The notes beneath the pieces are model-generated. The model was not told the origin of the DNA. It saw only the letters and a program-made list of their open reading frames with translations, and ran no database searches. The position numbers and the translations under genes are program-made. This document shows positions 42,491 through 49,737 of a stretch of 64,000 bases of DNA, in pieces. Within the stretch, counting starts at the first letter, position 1; each line of letters begins with the position of its first letter. Origin of the DNA: Rheinheimera tangshanensis (GTDB lineage Bacteria > Pseudomonadota > Gammaproteobacteria > Enterobacterales > Alteromonadaceae); assembly GCF_014645135.1 (NCBI RefSeq), contig NZ_BMLH01000001.1, forward strand, positions 806,001 to 870,000. Direction: 5' to 3'.

Positions 42491-43118
42491 AGGTGGTGAA
42501 ATAAGTGGCTAAATCAGCACTTGCCTGATGATCTCCGGCCATTTCCAGCACAGCTATACCCACTTCTGCAGTACAAAGCTGATGATCATGCGCAGCTTCA
42601 CGCAGCTGATACAAAGAGCTCTTCTCCGGTTGAATACCCAGCACAGGAAAGCCATCTAAATAGGGGCTTTTACTGAACATCTTTTTTGCTTCACGCCAGG
42701 TGCCATCCAGCATGACAAACAGCGGGATTTTATCGCCTGTTTTTACTTCGTTGATACAACGTTCTGCTGCCGCGTATTGCTGCGGAAACACCACTATAGG
42801 GGCGTATTTGGGGTTTTTCAGTAAGGCTAAAAGCTGCGGATCAGGCATTGTTCTGTCCCAGACAAAAGCAAAGTTTTCCGGCGCCACATCGGCAATTAAC
42901 CGCCCGGTATTGGTCGGTTTATAGGCTTCACCTTTATACATAACAAAACAAAAAGCGCTGCGGCTTGAGGCTTTAGGTTTAGCAGCACAAATACAGTCAG
43001 GCACAGGCAATAAACACAAAGGGCAGCGAATAACACGGCTACCGCGGGCATTAAAGACCCGGACTGTTTTTTGCAGTTCGCGCTCACGCAGCGCCATCAC
43101 CGAATTGATATGAGACAC
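42441..43118 (-). CDS. tapT: tRNA-uridine aminocarboxypropyltransferase (DTW-domain protein)
   Basis: This enzyme adds an aminocarboxypropyl group from S-adenosylmethionine to uridine 47 of tRNA (acp3U). The DTW-type motif is DGTW in VMLDGTWREAKKMF. An N-terminal zinc-ribbon-like set of cysteines (CPLCLLPVPDCIC) matches the YfiP/TapT type, and SSLYQLREAAHDHQLCTAEV is conserved. I chose GTG 43118, with AAGGA upstream; ATG 43097 is an alternative and TTG 43142 is unlikely. It converges on the hydrolase with a 50-bp overlap. Confidence 0.86.
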   Translation of the reverse strand: MSHINSVMALRERELQKTVRVFNARGSRVIRCPLCLLPVPDCICAAKPKASSRSAFCFVMYKGEAYKPTNTGRLIADVAPENFAFVWDRTMPDPQLLALLKNPKYAPIVVFPQQYAAAERCINEVKTGDKIPLFVMLDGTWREAKKMFSKSPYLDGFPVLGIQPEKSSLYQLREAAHDHQLCTAEVGIAVLEMAGDHQASADLATYFTTFRRNYIAGKPHLNFDL

Positions 43119-43208
43119 ACCACTTTTCCTTGATTGCCGCAAACACTATGTCTGCTCAGGCGGCGGCATTGTACTCAAGCTTAGCTTGCTTTGATACCGC
43201 TTAATCCA

Positions 43209-43332
43209 TACCCTAAGTAATTTGAGTTGCAGCTAGGCGACAAGTGCTCAAGACCCCAGGAGCATAGTTAACCTATGTGACTGGGGCGAGGGCGCGCAGT
43301 CAACAACGCTGCGGCTTAAAGTACGACGGGTA
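43209..43332. repeat. Structured intergenic repeat, copy 2 (overlaps the aceK 3' end)
   Basis: About 124 bp matching the copies at 34198 and 63042 (AAGTAATTTGAGTTGCAGC, AGGCGACAAGTG, the hairpin GACCCCAGGAGCATAG...CTATGTGACTGGGGC, and GTCAACAACGCTGCGGC). Its right end forms the last 11 codons and stop of aceK on the minus strand. Confidence 0.85.
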
Positions 43333-45051
43333 CAATGTGTGGAAGCGCTGGCTTTGAGGATAAGGAAACACATCTTCTACTATGCCATCACGAATGCGTT
43401 GCTGTTTTTGCTGCCAATACCCGGCGTCCATCAGTTCAGGATGGCTCTGAATAAGCATCTGGCGAATGTCGTTTTGTGCTGTGACATAAGTGGTAATTTG
43501 TTCCGGGAATACATCGCCGGGGCCGACTGAATACCAGGGCTCGTTACTTAACATATCGTCGTAGTTGTCGGTTTTTGGAATAAAGCGGAAATTCACATCT
43601 AAAAGGTACTGTACTTCGTCATAGTCATAAAAAATCACCCGGCCGTGGCGGGTTACACCAAAGTTTTTCAGCAGCATATCGCCGGGAAAAATATTGGCAG
43701 CAATCATATCTTTTAGCGCCTGACCATAATCGGCCATCATTTTTACTTTTTGCTCATAGCTTGCCTGCTCCAGATACAAGTTCAGCGGCAGCATGCGGCG
43801 CTCTATATACAAATGCTTGATAATCACCCTGTCATCTTCAATCTGCATCGAACCCGCTATGCTTTGTTGCAGCTCCTGCAGCAATTCGGGGCTGAACCTG
43901 TCAAGCGGCAAGGCAACATCTGAATACTCCATGGTATCTGCCATACGGCCCACCCTGTCATGTTTTTTCACCAACAGATAACGGGCTTTGACGGTATCGC
44001 GGCCAAATTCTTTGGTAGGGGCAAACTTATCGCGAATGACCTTAAACACATAAGGAAAAGAGGGCAGAGTAAACACCATCATCACCATACCGCGAATACC
44101 TGGTGCTGCGACAAACTGATCGCTGGATTTATCCAGATGAATGAGTAGCTCACGGTAAAACTCGGTTTTGCCTTGTTTGTGCAGGCCCACAGAGGAATAC
44201 AGCTCGGCTAGCGTTTTATGCGGTAGCAACTCTTTTAGAAAATGCACCAAAGCCGAAGGTACTGTCATTTCCACCATAAAATAAGCGCGGGAAAAACCAA
44301 AAATAATGGTCATTTGTTGTGGATCAGTGATCAGCGTATCAACATAAATGCCTTGCTCCTCATCATGCAGCAGCGGAATAATAAAAGGCTGCTGACCGTC
44401 TGGCGTGACCACTCGCCCTACGATATAAGCCGCTTTGTTGCGGAAAAACAGCGATTTTAAAATATCAAAGCGCACCAGATGCACAGGAAAATGACCATGG
44501 CTGGACTGGCCGATAAAAGTGCGGACCAACAAGCGAATATCCCGCTCTAAATCGACAAAGGGCGCCTGCAGATGAAAACTGGCGACAATGGCTCTGATAC
44601 TTTGTTTTAAACCATACTGGGCAGGGAAATAGCTTTCATACACCGAAGCCACAGGCGCAGGTAAACGTTGTTTACTTAAGGTGGACTCGACAAAAATATT
44701 CTGATTATGAAAATACTTACGCTCGTATAAACGGCAAAACACAGAATTATAAAAGGTTTCAGCCAGCTCAGCCTGAGGGTGAAATAACAGATACTGCTGG
44801 TATTGCTGCTTCACCTGTTGCCACAGGCATTCATTTAATTCTGTGCCTGTCAGCTTTTGTTGCAGCAAGGCCAGGGTTTCATTCACCCGCAAGTCGTAAT
44901 AAGAAATCCGCTCCGAGCTGATGCGTTGCAATTCCAGCCAGTTTCTCTGCGCAAACCCCTGTTGTGCTAATGCGGTGATTTTTTGAAATAAAGCAAAATG
45001 GCGGCGAAAGCCTTTTAAAATCAGATCAGCTATTTCTGTAGCTTGCAGCAT
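43300..45051 (-). CDS. aceK: Isocitrate dehydrogenase kinase/phosphatase
   Basis: This bifunctional enzyme phosphorylates and dephosphorylates isocitrate dehydrogenase and so directs carbon into the glyoxylate shunt (aceA/aceB, 9-15 kb upstream). The sequence matches AceK through its length: ADLILKGFRRHFALFQKIT, GQSSHGHFPVHLVRF, the nucleotide loop APGIRGMVMMVFTLPSFPYV, FKVIRDKFAPTKE, and the kinase/phosphatase region with DMLLKNFGVTRHGRVIFYDY. I use ATG 45051 (MLQATEIADL); GTG 45057 is possible. Its last about 11 codons, including the stop, come from the intergenic repeat, giving an unusual C-terminus (YPSYFKPQRC). Confidence 0.94.
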   Translation of the reverse strand: MLQATEIADLILKGFRRHFALFQKITALAQQGFAQRNWLELQRISSERISYYDLRVNETLALLQQKLTGTELNECLWQQVKQQYQQYLLFHPQAELAETFYNSVFCRLYERKYFHNQNIFVESTLSKQRLPAPVASVYESYFPAQYGLKQSIRAIVASFHLQAPFVDLERDIRLLVRTFIGQSSHGHFPVHLVRFDILKSLFFRNKAAYIVGRVVTPDGQQPFIIPLLHDEEQGIYVDTLITDPQQMTIIFGFSRAYFMVEMTVPSALVHFLKELLPHKTLAELYSSVGLHKQGKTEFYRELLIHLDKSSDQFVAAPGIRGMVMMVFTLPSFPYVFKVIRDKFAPTKEFGRDTVKARYLLVKKHDRVGRMADTMEYSDVALPLDRFSPELLQELQQSIAGSMQIEDDRVIIKHLYIERRMLPLNLYLEQASYEQKVKMMADYGQALKDMIAANIFPGDMLLKNFGVTRHGRVIFYDYDEVQYLLDVNFRFIPKTDNYDDMLSNEPWYSVGPGDVFPEQITTYVTAQNDIRQMLIQSHPELMDAGYWQQKQQRIRDGIVEDVFPYPQSQRFHTLYPSYFKPQRC

Positions 45052-45120
45052 AACCACATACCCATGAAGAACCCTGTAGTTCAGAAATAACTGAAATCCG
45101 ACCAGATATCAATTGTTGGT

Positions 45121-45264
45121 TGGGGAGGAGCCCTTGCCCCGCTCTTTGAGGGATAAACTTGTTAGCTGTTTTCTATAGTTTTTTTCTGTTGTTTTTCCAT
45201 TAAACTCACTGAAATTAAATCAAAAAATTGCTTTGGGGCAATGGGCAAGACCTGAGCTCAAAGG
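45121..45264. repeat. RAYT-type nonautonomous element, degenerate copy M1
   Basis: About 144 bp with the same interior as the copies at 48031 and 49570 (GGGATAAACTTGTTAGC, then ATTAAACTCACTG and CAAAAAATTGCTTTGGGGC). The left end is degraded (GGGGAGGAGCCCTTGCCCC), and the right end reads GGGGCAATGGGCAAGACCTG. The 5' end of the first toxin fragment lies inside its right end. Confidence 0.85.
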
Positions 45265-45628
45265 TTTGTTTGTGGATCAGAAAGTTACGAATTTAGAAAA
45301 TCAAGGGGGGACAGTAGTCCCTGATGGCTCAATTACAGGAAGTTGTGGCACCACTTGTAAGCCTGACATTTTCCATATCAGTCCCAATGGTCAGGTTGAG
45401 TTTATTGAGGTTAAAACAGGTAACGCGGGTTTAAGTGAGAACCAGGCTAAGGTATTTAGGCAAATTGGTGTTGATGCAAGTGGTCGACCACAGTACATTA
45501 TCCCGCCTGATGCAGTACCTAGCGGTGATTTAATGAACGAGTTAAAAATGAAACCAGGCCAAACTTTGGCTGAGGCGGGTTACATTCATGGTATTCCTGT
45601 GAAAATTCAGCGAGAGCCTGGGGGGTGA
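45233..45628 (+). CDS. Orphan toxin tip A: PD-(D/E)XK-like nuclease domain
   Basis: This is a C-terminal toxin domain without the rest of a toxin protein. The open frame begins inside the RAYT-type repeat (ARPELKGL...), so the toxin body is missing. The core KPDIFHISPNGQVEFIEVKT followed by GNAGLSENQAKVFRQIG resembles a restriction-endonuclease-like fold (D...E-x-K). It is followed 9 bp later by a likely immunity gene. No good start codon or ribosome site is visible, so it may be a silent donor cassette. The toxin assignment is from fold and context, not from a named family. Confidence 0.6.
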   Translation: MGQWARPELKGLFVDQKVTNLENQGGTVVPDGSITGSCGTTCKPDIFHISPNGQVEFIEVKTGNAGLSENQAKVFRQIGVDASGRPQYIIPPDAVPSGDLMNELKMKPGQTLAEAGYIHGIPVKIQREPGG

Positions 45629-45637
45629 GATTAGAGT

Positions 45638-46240
45638 ATGAAAAAAGCAGAAATTATTAAGTATCTGAAAAGTAAATATAAAGCCCAGAAATTTGATAGT
45701 GCGTGGGAGTTTATTCTCAAAGATGATGATGAAGGTGAACTCGCCATTATACCGAACTTAAGCGGCACGCCTAAACGGCAACAACTGCTGGCTCTACCTT
45801 CTTTAAATTTACCGTGGCATAAACAACTGGACCTTCAGTTGTTTCAAGGTAAAGATGGGTTTGTCAGGCCGTTTTTTGTGGGAAAGCAGTATCGCTATTA
45901 CTCAGAAAGCGGCATTGTGGAAGAAGAGCATATTGATATGATGATTGAGTACTGCTTCGAATGGTTTAAGCAGCAAATTCAGCCTGAACCTGTGGCTCTG
46001 GATATGAAAAAGCATTACGAACAGATCACAGGTTTTCCTCCGGCAGGTTGGCAACCCAAACATATTCTTGCCTGCGTCTTAAAAGGCGACGTAGAAAAAC
46101 TACAAAGCTACCTTGATGCGTTTAAGCGAGGAGATCGGATGGAGTTTATTCCTATGATCCAGCAGGAGTATTTTGAGCGGGCGATTCCGCTGGCAGAGAA
46201 ATACCGTTCAGGTGAGTTAGTATCACCAGTCCGTTTTTAA
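45638..46240 (+). CDS. Putative immunity protein for toxin tip A
   Basis: This 200-aa cytoplasmic protein has no recognised family. It starts 9 bp after the toxin A stop and is followed at once by the cassette terminator repeat. Placement and size are those of an immunity gene. Sequence features are Trp/Phe-rich helices (MMIEYCFEWFKQQI, TGFPPAGWQPKHILACVLKG) and an acidic composition, common in immunity proteins of nuclease toxins. The function is inferred from context only. Confidence 0.55.
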   Translation: MKKAEIIKYLKSKYKAQKFDSAWEFILKDDDEGELAIIPNLSGTPKRQQLLALPSLNLPWHKQLDLQLFQGKDGFVRPFFVGKQYRYYSESGIVEEEHIDMMIEYCFEWFKQQIQPEPVALDMKKHYEQITGFPPAGWQPKHILACVLKGDVEKLQSYLDAFKRGDRMEFIPMIQQEYFERAIPLAEKYRSGELVSPVRF

Positions 46241-46255
46241 TTGTGTTTAACTTAA

Positions 46256-46471
46256 TGTCCCGTTCATACCGTTCACACGATCTGGGCTTTTAAATTCAAC
46301 AGGTTTTTGTTTAAAACTTAGCCATAAACCTGTTGTAACTACTAAAGAATCCGGCCACTTCGCCGGATTTTTTTATGCCTGCTGCTTCTGGTTTGCCGCT
46401 TTTGTGTGTTTCATGCAGGGCAAGGCCGCATTCTGTATTAACGCTGTTTTTTCCTTGCCGAAAAAACCACC
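46256..46471. repeat. Toxin-cassette terminator repeat TR1
   Basis: Begins TGTCCCGTTCATACCGTTCA, contains a CAACAGGTT...AACCTGTTG hairpin and a terminator (AATCCGGC-CACTTC-GCCGGATT plus Ts), then a GC-rich tail ending CTTGCCGAAAAAACCACC. The tail is cut by the RAYT element at 46475. Four more copies follow (49435, 50904, 52723, 52872). Confidence 0.85.
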
Positions 46472-46474
46472 TTT

Positions 46475-47527
46475 GGGGTCAGGTCTTGCCCCTTGCCCCG
46501 TTCGTTGTGTTTGTCTTTTGTTAGGTGGAGGGTGAGGTTTAGCCTGCATCCTGCTTGCCATCATTGATAATGCAATTGCCTGCCTCCAAACCTCTTGCCC
46601 GAGCAAAGTAGGTTAACTATGGTTAATTGAAATGATCTGTTATGGGGGCAGGGATGAGCCGTCCACTGCGATTGGAGTTTGCCGGAGCTTTGTATCATGT
46701 GACATCGCGTGGTAATGAGCGAAAGGCTATTTATCTGAATGAAACGGATAGTCAGGCTTTTCTTGACCTGATAGCGCAGGTGTGTGAACGCTTTAATTGG
46801 GTTATTCACGCTTATTGCCTGATGACCAACCACTACCACCTTTTAGTTGAAACTCCTGATGCGAATTTAAGTGCTGGTATGCGCCAGTTGAATGGCGTGT
46901 ATACCCAACTATTTAACCGGACCCATAAAAGAGTGGGACACCTGTTTCAGGGGCGTTATAAAGCGATACTGGTGCAAAAAGACAGTTATTTGCTGGAGGT
47001 TAGCCGTTACATTGTGTTGAACCCAGTGCGGGCAGCCATGGTAGACAGTTGCGAAGAATGGCCCTGGAGCAGTTATTGCTTTACTTGTCATCTTCAAAAA
47101 CCGCCGCCATGGTTAGCTGTGGACCAATTATTGTCACTATTTGGTACTGAGCGCACGCAGGCGATTCTTGGTTATCAGGACTTTGTACTACGCGGTGTCG
47201 GAAAAAGCTTATGGCCAGATGTTAAACAGTTGATGTATTTAGGCTCAGATAGTTTTGTCAGCGAGATGCAAAGTAAGATATCGCATCCTGAGCTGTTATC
47301 TGAAGTACCTGCGAAGCAAAAACGCCTGCCAGCCAAGTCTCTGGAGTGGTATGTAAAGCAAGCTCTGGGAGATAGAAACAAAGCTATTCGGTTGGCTCAC
47401 GCCAGCGGCGGGTATAATCAAGCAGAGCTAAGTCATTATTTTGGCTTACATTACGGCACAGTGAGTCGTATTATTTCGGGGAAAAGCCACAAAATCCAAA
47501 CGGGGGCAAGGGGCAAGACCTGACCCT
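46475..47527 (+). mobile_element. RAYT transposon-like unit with terminal inverted repeats
   Basis: The left end (46475-46499, GGGGTCAGGTCTTGCC then CCTTGCCCC) and the right end (47503-47526, GGGGCAAGGGGCAAGACC then TGACCC) are near-perfect inverted repeats enclosing one RAYT gene. The 142-bp elements at 48031 and 49570 carry the same ends without the gene. It is inserted in the tail of TR1. Confidence 0.85.
46654..47523 (+). CDS. REP-associated tyrosine transposase (RAYT, Y1 HUH-type)
   Basis: This single-strand DNA transposase-like enzyme nicks and rejoins palindromic repeats. RAYT motifs are clear: MSRPLRLEFAGALYHVTSRG at the start, the HUH-type pair in MTNHYHLLVETP, and the catalytic Tyr in SRYIVLNPVRAAM. 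The C-terminal helix-turn-helix-like region is YNQAELSHYFGLHYGTVSRI. I chose ATG 46654 with GCAGGG before it; ATG 46642 gives four extra residues. At 289 aa it is full length. Its stop codon lies inside the right terminal repeat, so the C-terminus (TGARGKT) is repeat-encoded. All key residues look intact. Confidence 0.93.
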   Translation: MSRPLRLEFAGALYHVTSRGNERKAIYLNETDSQAFLDLIAQVCERFNWVIHAYCLMTNHYHLLVETPDANLSAGMRQLNGVYTQLFNRTHKRVGHLFQGRYKAILVQKDSYLLEVSRYIVLNPVRAAMVDSCEEWPWSSYCFTCHLQKPPPWLAVDQLLSLFGTERTQAILGYQDFVLRGVGKSLWPDVKQLMYLGSDSFVSEMQSKISHPELLSEVPAKQKRLPAKSLEWYVKQALGDRNKAIRLAHASGGYNQAELSHYFGLHYGTVSRIISGKSHKIQTGARGKT

Positions 47528-47545
47528 AAAGGCTCTGCTAATGTT

Positions 47546-47818
47546 GTGAGTGATGCGGTTAGTGCGATTAACCAAGGCAAGCTTAATTCTCAGCTTATCG
47601 CTGACGAGGTAACAAGCGGACATGCATTTACTAAGCATGTCCTGGAGCGCAAAGAATTCGCCGATTTAGGAATTGAAACTAAAGAACAGTTTTTTTCTTT
47701 TATAGAAAATATTGTTGCTAATCCAGCTGTTATTCGACGTGAAGCAACAGCATTTAGACCTGATCAAGGCGGTATTGGATGGGAGAATTATATTAAAACT
47801 CAAGTACCTAAGAACTGA
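47546..47818 (+). CDS. Orphan toxin tip B: BECR-like RNase toxin fragment, probably shortened
   Basis: This 90-residue C-terminal domain starts GSANVVSDAVSAINQGKLNS straight after the RAYT right end. The segment SGHAFTKHVLERKEFADLG and the following EQFFSFIENIVANP resemble a CDI/Rhs tip family of the barnase-EndoU-ColicinE5-RelE (BECR) kind. Family members I recall have a further stretch between the NP and the ATAFRP motif; here NPAVIRREATAFRPDQ joins them directly, so an internal deletion of about 25 residues is likely. The frame is open through the repeat (RPDPKGS), with no strong start. It overlaps the next gene by one base (TGATG). Confidence 0.55.
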   Translation: MSDAVSAINQGKLNSQLIADEVTSGHAFTKHVLERKEFADLGIETKEQFFSFIENIVANPAVIRREATAFRPDQGGIGWENYIKTQVPKN

Positions 47819-48015
47819 TGGATGAAATTATGAGTTCAAAAAAAATTAGTATCGAGTTAACGGAACAAGAATTAAGCTATTTAATTTCCTGTGGAGCTGC
47901 ATTACTGCAGAATATTCCCGAAGAATCTCTACAAACATATTGTTCTTTCTCAAAAGAGCAAATTATTGAATTTATAGTTCGGCTTAGAGGGGTAGCTGAA
48001 GAACACGGCATGTAG
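47818..48015 (+). CDS. Putative immunity protein for toxin tip B
   Basis: This 65-residue protein begins at the TGATG overlap with toxin B; ATG 47830 is an alternative. It is acidic and helical (TEQELSYLISCGAALLQNIP, KEQIIEFIVRLRGVAEEHG). The coupling and size suit an immunity protein. No family is recognised. The usual cassette terminator repeat is missing; the RAYT-type element M2 begins 16 bp after the stop, so part of this cassette was probably replaced. Confidence 0.55.
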   Translation: MDEIMSSKKISIELTEQELSYLISCGAALLQNIPEESLQTYCSFSKEQIIEFIVRLRGVAEEHGM

Positions 48016-48030
48016 TTGGACCAAAAAATA

Positions 48031-48172
48031 GGGTCAGGTCTTGCCCCTTGCCCCGATTTTAAGGGATAAACTTGTTAGCTGTTTTCTATAGTTTTTTTCT
48101 GTTGTTTTTCCATTAAACTCACTGAAATTAAATCAAAAAATTGCTTTGGGGCAAGGGGCAAGACCTGACCCC
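48031..48172. repeat. RAYT-type nonautonomous element M2 (142 bp)
   Basis: Ends GGGTCAGGTCTTGCCCC and GGGGCAAGACCTGACCCC are inverted repeats. The interior has no gene. It appears identical to M3 (49570-49711) base for base, which suggests recent copying or gene conversion. It lies exactly between immunity B and toxin tip C. Confidence 0.9.
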
Positions 48173-48532
48173 AAAGGCTCTACGCAGACTAACAATATAG
48201 AACCTTTACCTGAAGGCGTTAAAATCCATCAAGACCATATATACCCCAAAAATGCAATAGAAAAACTAGATGGTTTTGATATGTTAACTCCAGCACAGCA
48301 AAGATTGTTATTAAATGATCCTGAGAATTTACAACCTTTACCAGCATCATTAAACTGTTCAAAAGGTTGCACGATAGAAGGCACTGAAAAATCATGGAAT
48401 CCTAGTGAAAAAGTCGCGCCTGATGGGTTAGATCCAAATCATAGAGAGTGGTTGAAATCGGAACAGGAATCGAATAGAGCCAGATTGCAGAAGAAAATCA
48501 ATGATATGATGTATCGAAATGGTGGTGGGTGA
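48146..48532 (+). CDS. Orphan toxin tip C: HNH-type nuclease domain
   Basis: This 128-codon frame opens inside the right end of M2 (GQGARPDPKGS) and carries an HNH-like core: HQDHIYPKNAI for the first His pair, then NLQPLPASLNCSKG with the Asn and metal-side residues. The tail is highly charged (SEQESNRARLQKKINDMMY). The toxin body is missing and no proper start exists, so this is a fragment or a silent donor. It overlaps the immunity gene's start at 48532. The HNH call is from motif order; the metal-binding residues were not checked against a structure. Confidence 0.65.
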   Translation: MGQGARPDPKGSTQTNNIEPLPEGVKIHQDHIYPKNAIEKLDGFDMLTPAQQRLLLNDPENLQPLPASLNCSKGCTIEGTEKSWNPSEKVAPDGLDPNHREWLKSEQESNRARLQKKINDMMYRNGGG

Positions 48533-49425
48533 TGACGATTGATGATGTAAAAAACTATTCTGATTTTTTTGCAGAAAACATATCTGACTTGCCAGAAAAT
48601 GTTTTTGGATTATTAGAAAATAGTAATAATGGAGTTTCCGACTATTTGACACCTATGGAGCTAGGCGCTCAATGGTTATTTGAATTTACGAAAGATTCTC
48701 AACCGTTAACTGGTTCTTTACTCCAATCCTCAGAATTATTTATTTATGGACGTCAGTCTGAACGTTGGGATGGAACAACCCCCAATAATGAGTATCACAT
48801 ACACTTGGGGGCTGAAATAAATAATCAGATTGTCATTATTGGTCGCAAATCTTTAGGGTGGAACCCAGATGATGGTACTTACTCAGAAACTATTGCTCGG
48901 ATTAATGCTAATTTGACCAAAACCTGGGGTAGGCCAATCTCTAAAGTGGAAAGGCATTTAAGTCTTCCTACACCAATTTCTAAGGCGTATTATCATCGGT
49001 TAGATGGATTAGATATTCCATTGTCTCCTGCTGTTGGCATTTACTCGAGGCTTCTTCCTTTTCCGATTAATCGGCCTTGGGAGACAATAGACTCCTATTT
49101 GGCAAGTTTAAAATTAAAATCGAAACTTGATTTAATTCACGACTGGTTTCCTAGATGCAAACCAGAACGTAAATCGGCACCTTACACTAATCTGATGATA
49201 TTTTTAGATACTCGTCCAGCTTTGAGTGGTAAAGAAGGCGATGTTTTCTTTGTAAAAAATCATATTCAGGATGGAACTATCTATTATATTCGCGATGGTA
49301 ATATTGATAATTTAATGGTTTTAAATGAACCAGTCGAAGCTATTGATAAATATTGTCATCATGTACTGATGCGCGATGAAAGACGATTTGATTTTATGCC
49401 TTACGTCAGTAAGTTTTCAATCTAG
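48532..49425 (+). CDS. Putative immunity protein for toxin tip C
   Basis: This 297-aa cytoplasmic protein, unusually large for an immunity protein, starts one base into the toxin C stop (GTGATG). Its AT-rich codon use differs from the flanking chromosome. Recognisable blocks are TPMELGAQWLFEFTKDSQPL, YHIHLGAEINNQIVIIGRKS and LNEPVEAIDKYCHHVLMRDE, but no family that I can name. It is followed by TR2, as expected for a toxin-immunity cassette. An alternative is an unrelated gene trapped in the array. Confidence 0.5.
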   Translation: MTIDDVKNYSDFFAENISDLPENVFGLLENSNNGVSDYLTPMELGAQWLFEFTKDSQPLTGSLLQSSELFIYGRQSERWDGTTPNNEYHIHLGAEINNQIVIIGRKSLGWNPDDGTYSETIARINANLTKTWGRPISKVERHLSLPTPISKAYYHRLDGLDIPLSPAVGIYSRLLPFPINRPWETIDSYLASLKLKSKLDLIHDWFPRCKPERKSAPYTNLMIFLDTRPALSGKEGDVFFVKNHIQDGTIYYIRDGNIDNLMVLNEPVEAIDKYCHHVLMRDERRFDFMPYVSKFSI

Positions 49426-49434
49426 GAATACGTA

Positions 49435-49560
49435 GTCCCGTTCATACCGTTCACACGATCTGGGCTCTTAAATTCAACAGGTTTTTGCTTAAAACTTAGC
49501 CATTAACCTGTTGTAACTACTAAAAAATCTGGCCACTTTGCCGGATTTTTTTATGCCTGT
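49435..49560. repeat. Toxin-cassette terminator repeat TR2
   Basis: Matches TR1 through the hairpin and terminator (TCCCGTTCATACCGTTCACA ... CTGGCCACTTTGCCGG, then Ts). It is cut short right after ATGCCTG, where element M3 follows after a few bases. Confidence 0.85.
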
Positions 49561-49569
49561 GAAAAAATA

Positions 49570-49711
49570 GGGTCAGGTCTTGCCCCTTGCCCCGATTTTA
49601 AGGGATAAACTTGTTAGCTGTTTTCTATAGTTTTTTTCTGTTGTTTTTCCATTAAACTCACTGAAATTAAATCAAAAAATTGCTTTGGGGCAAGGGGCAA
49701 GACCTGACCCC
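49570..49711. repeat. RAYT-type nonautonomous element M3 (142 bp)
   Basis: Same ends and interior as M2, with flanking AAAAATA on the left and AAAGGCT on the right in both cases. These flanks may belong to the element. It sits immediately before toxin fragment D. Confidence 0.9.
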
Positions 49712-49737
49712 AAAGGCTATTCACCACCCAGCAAATA

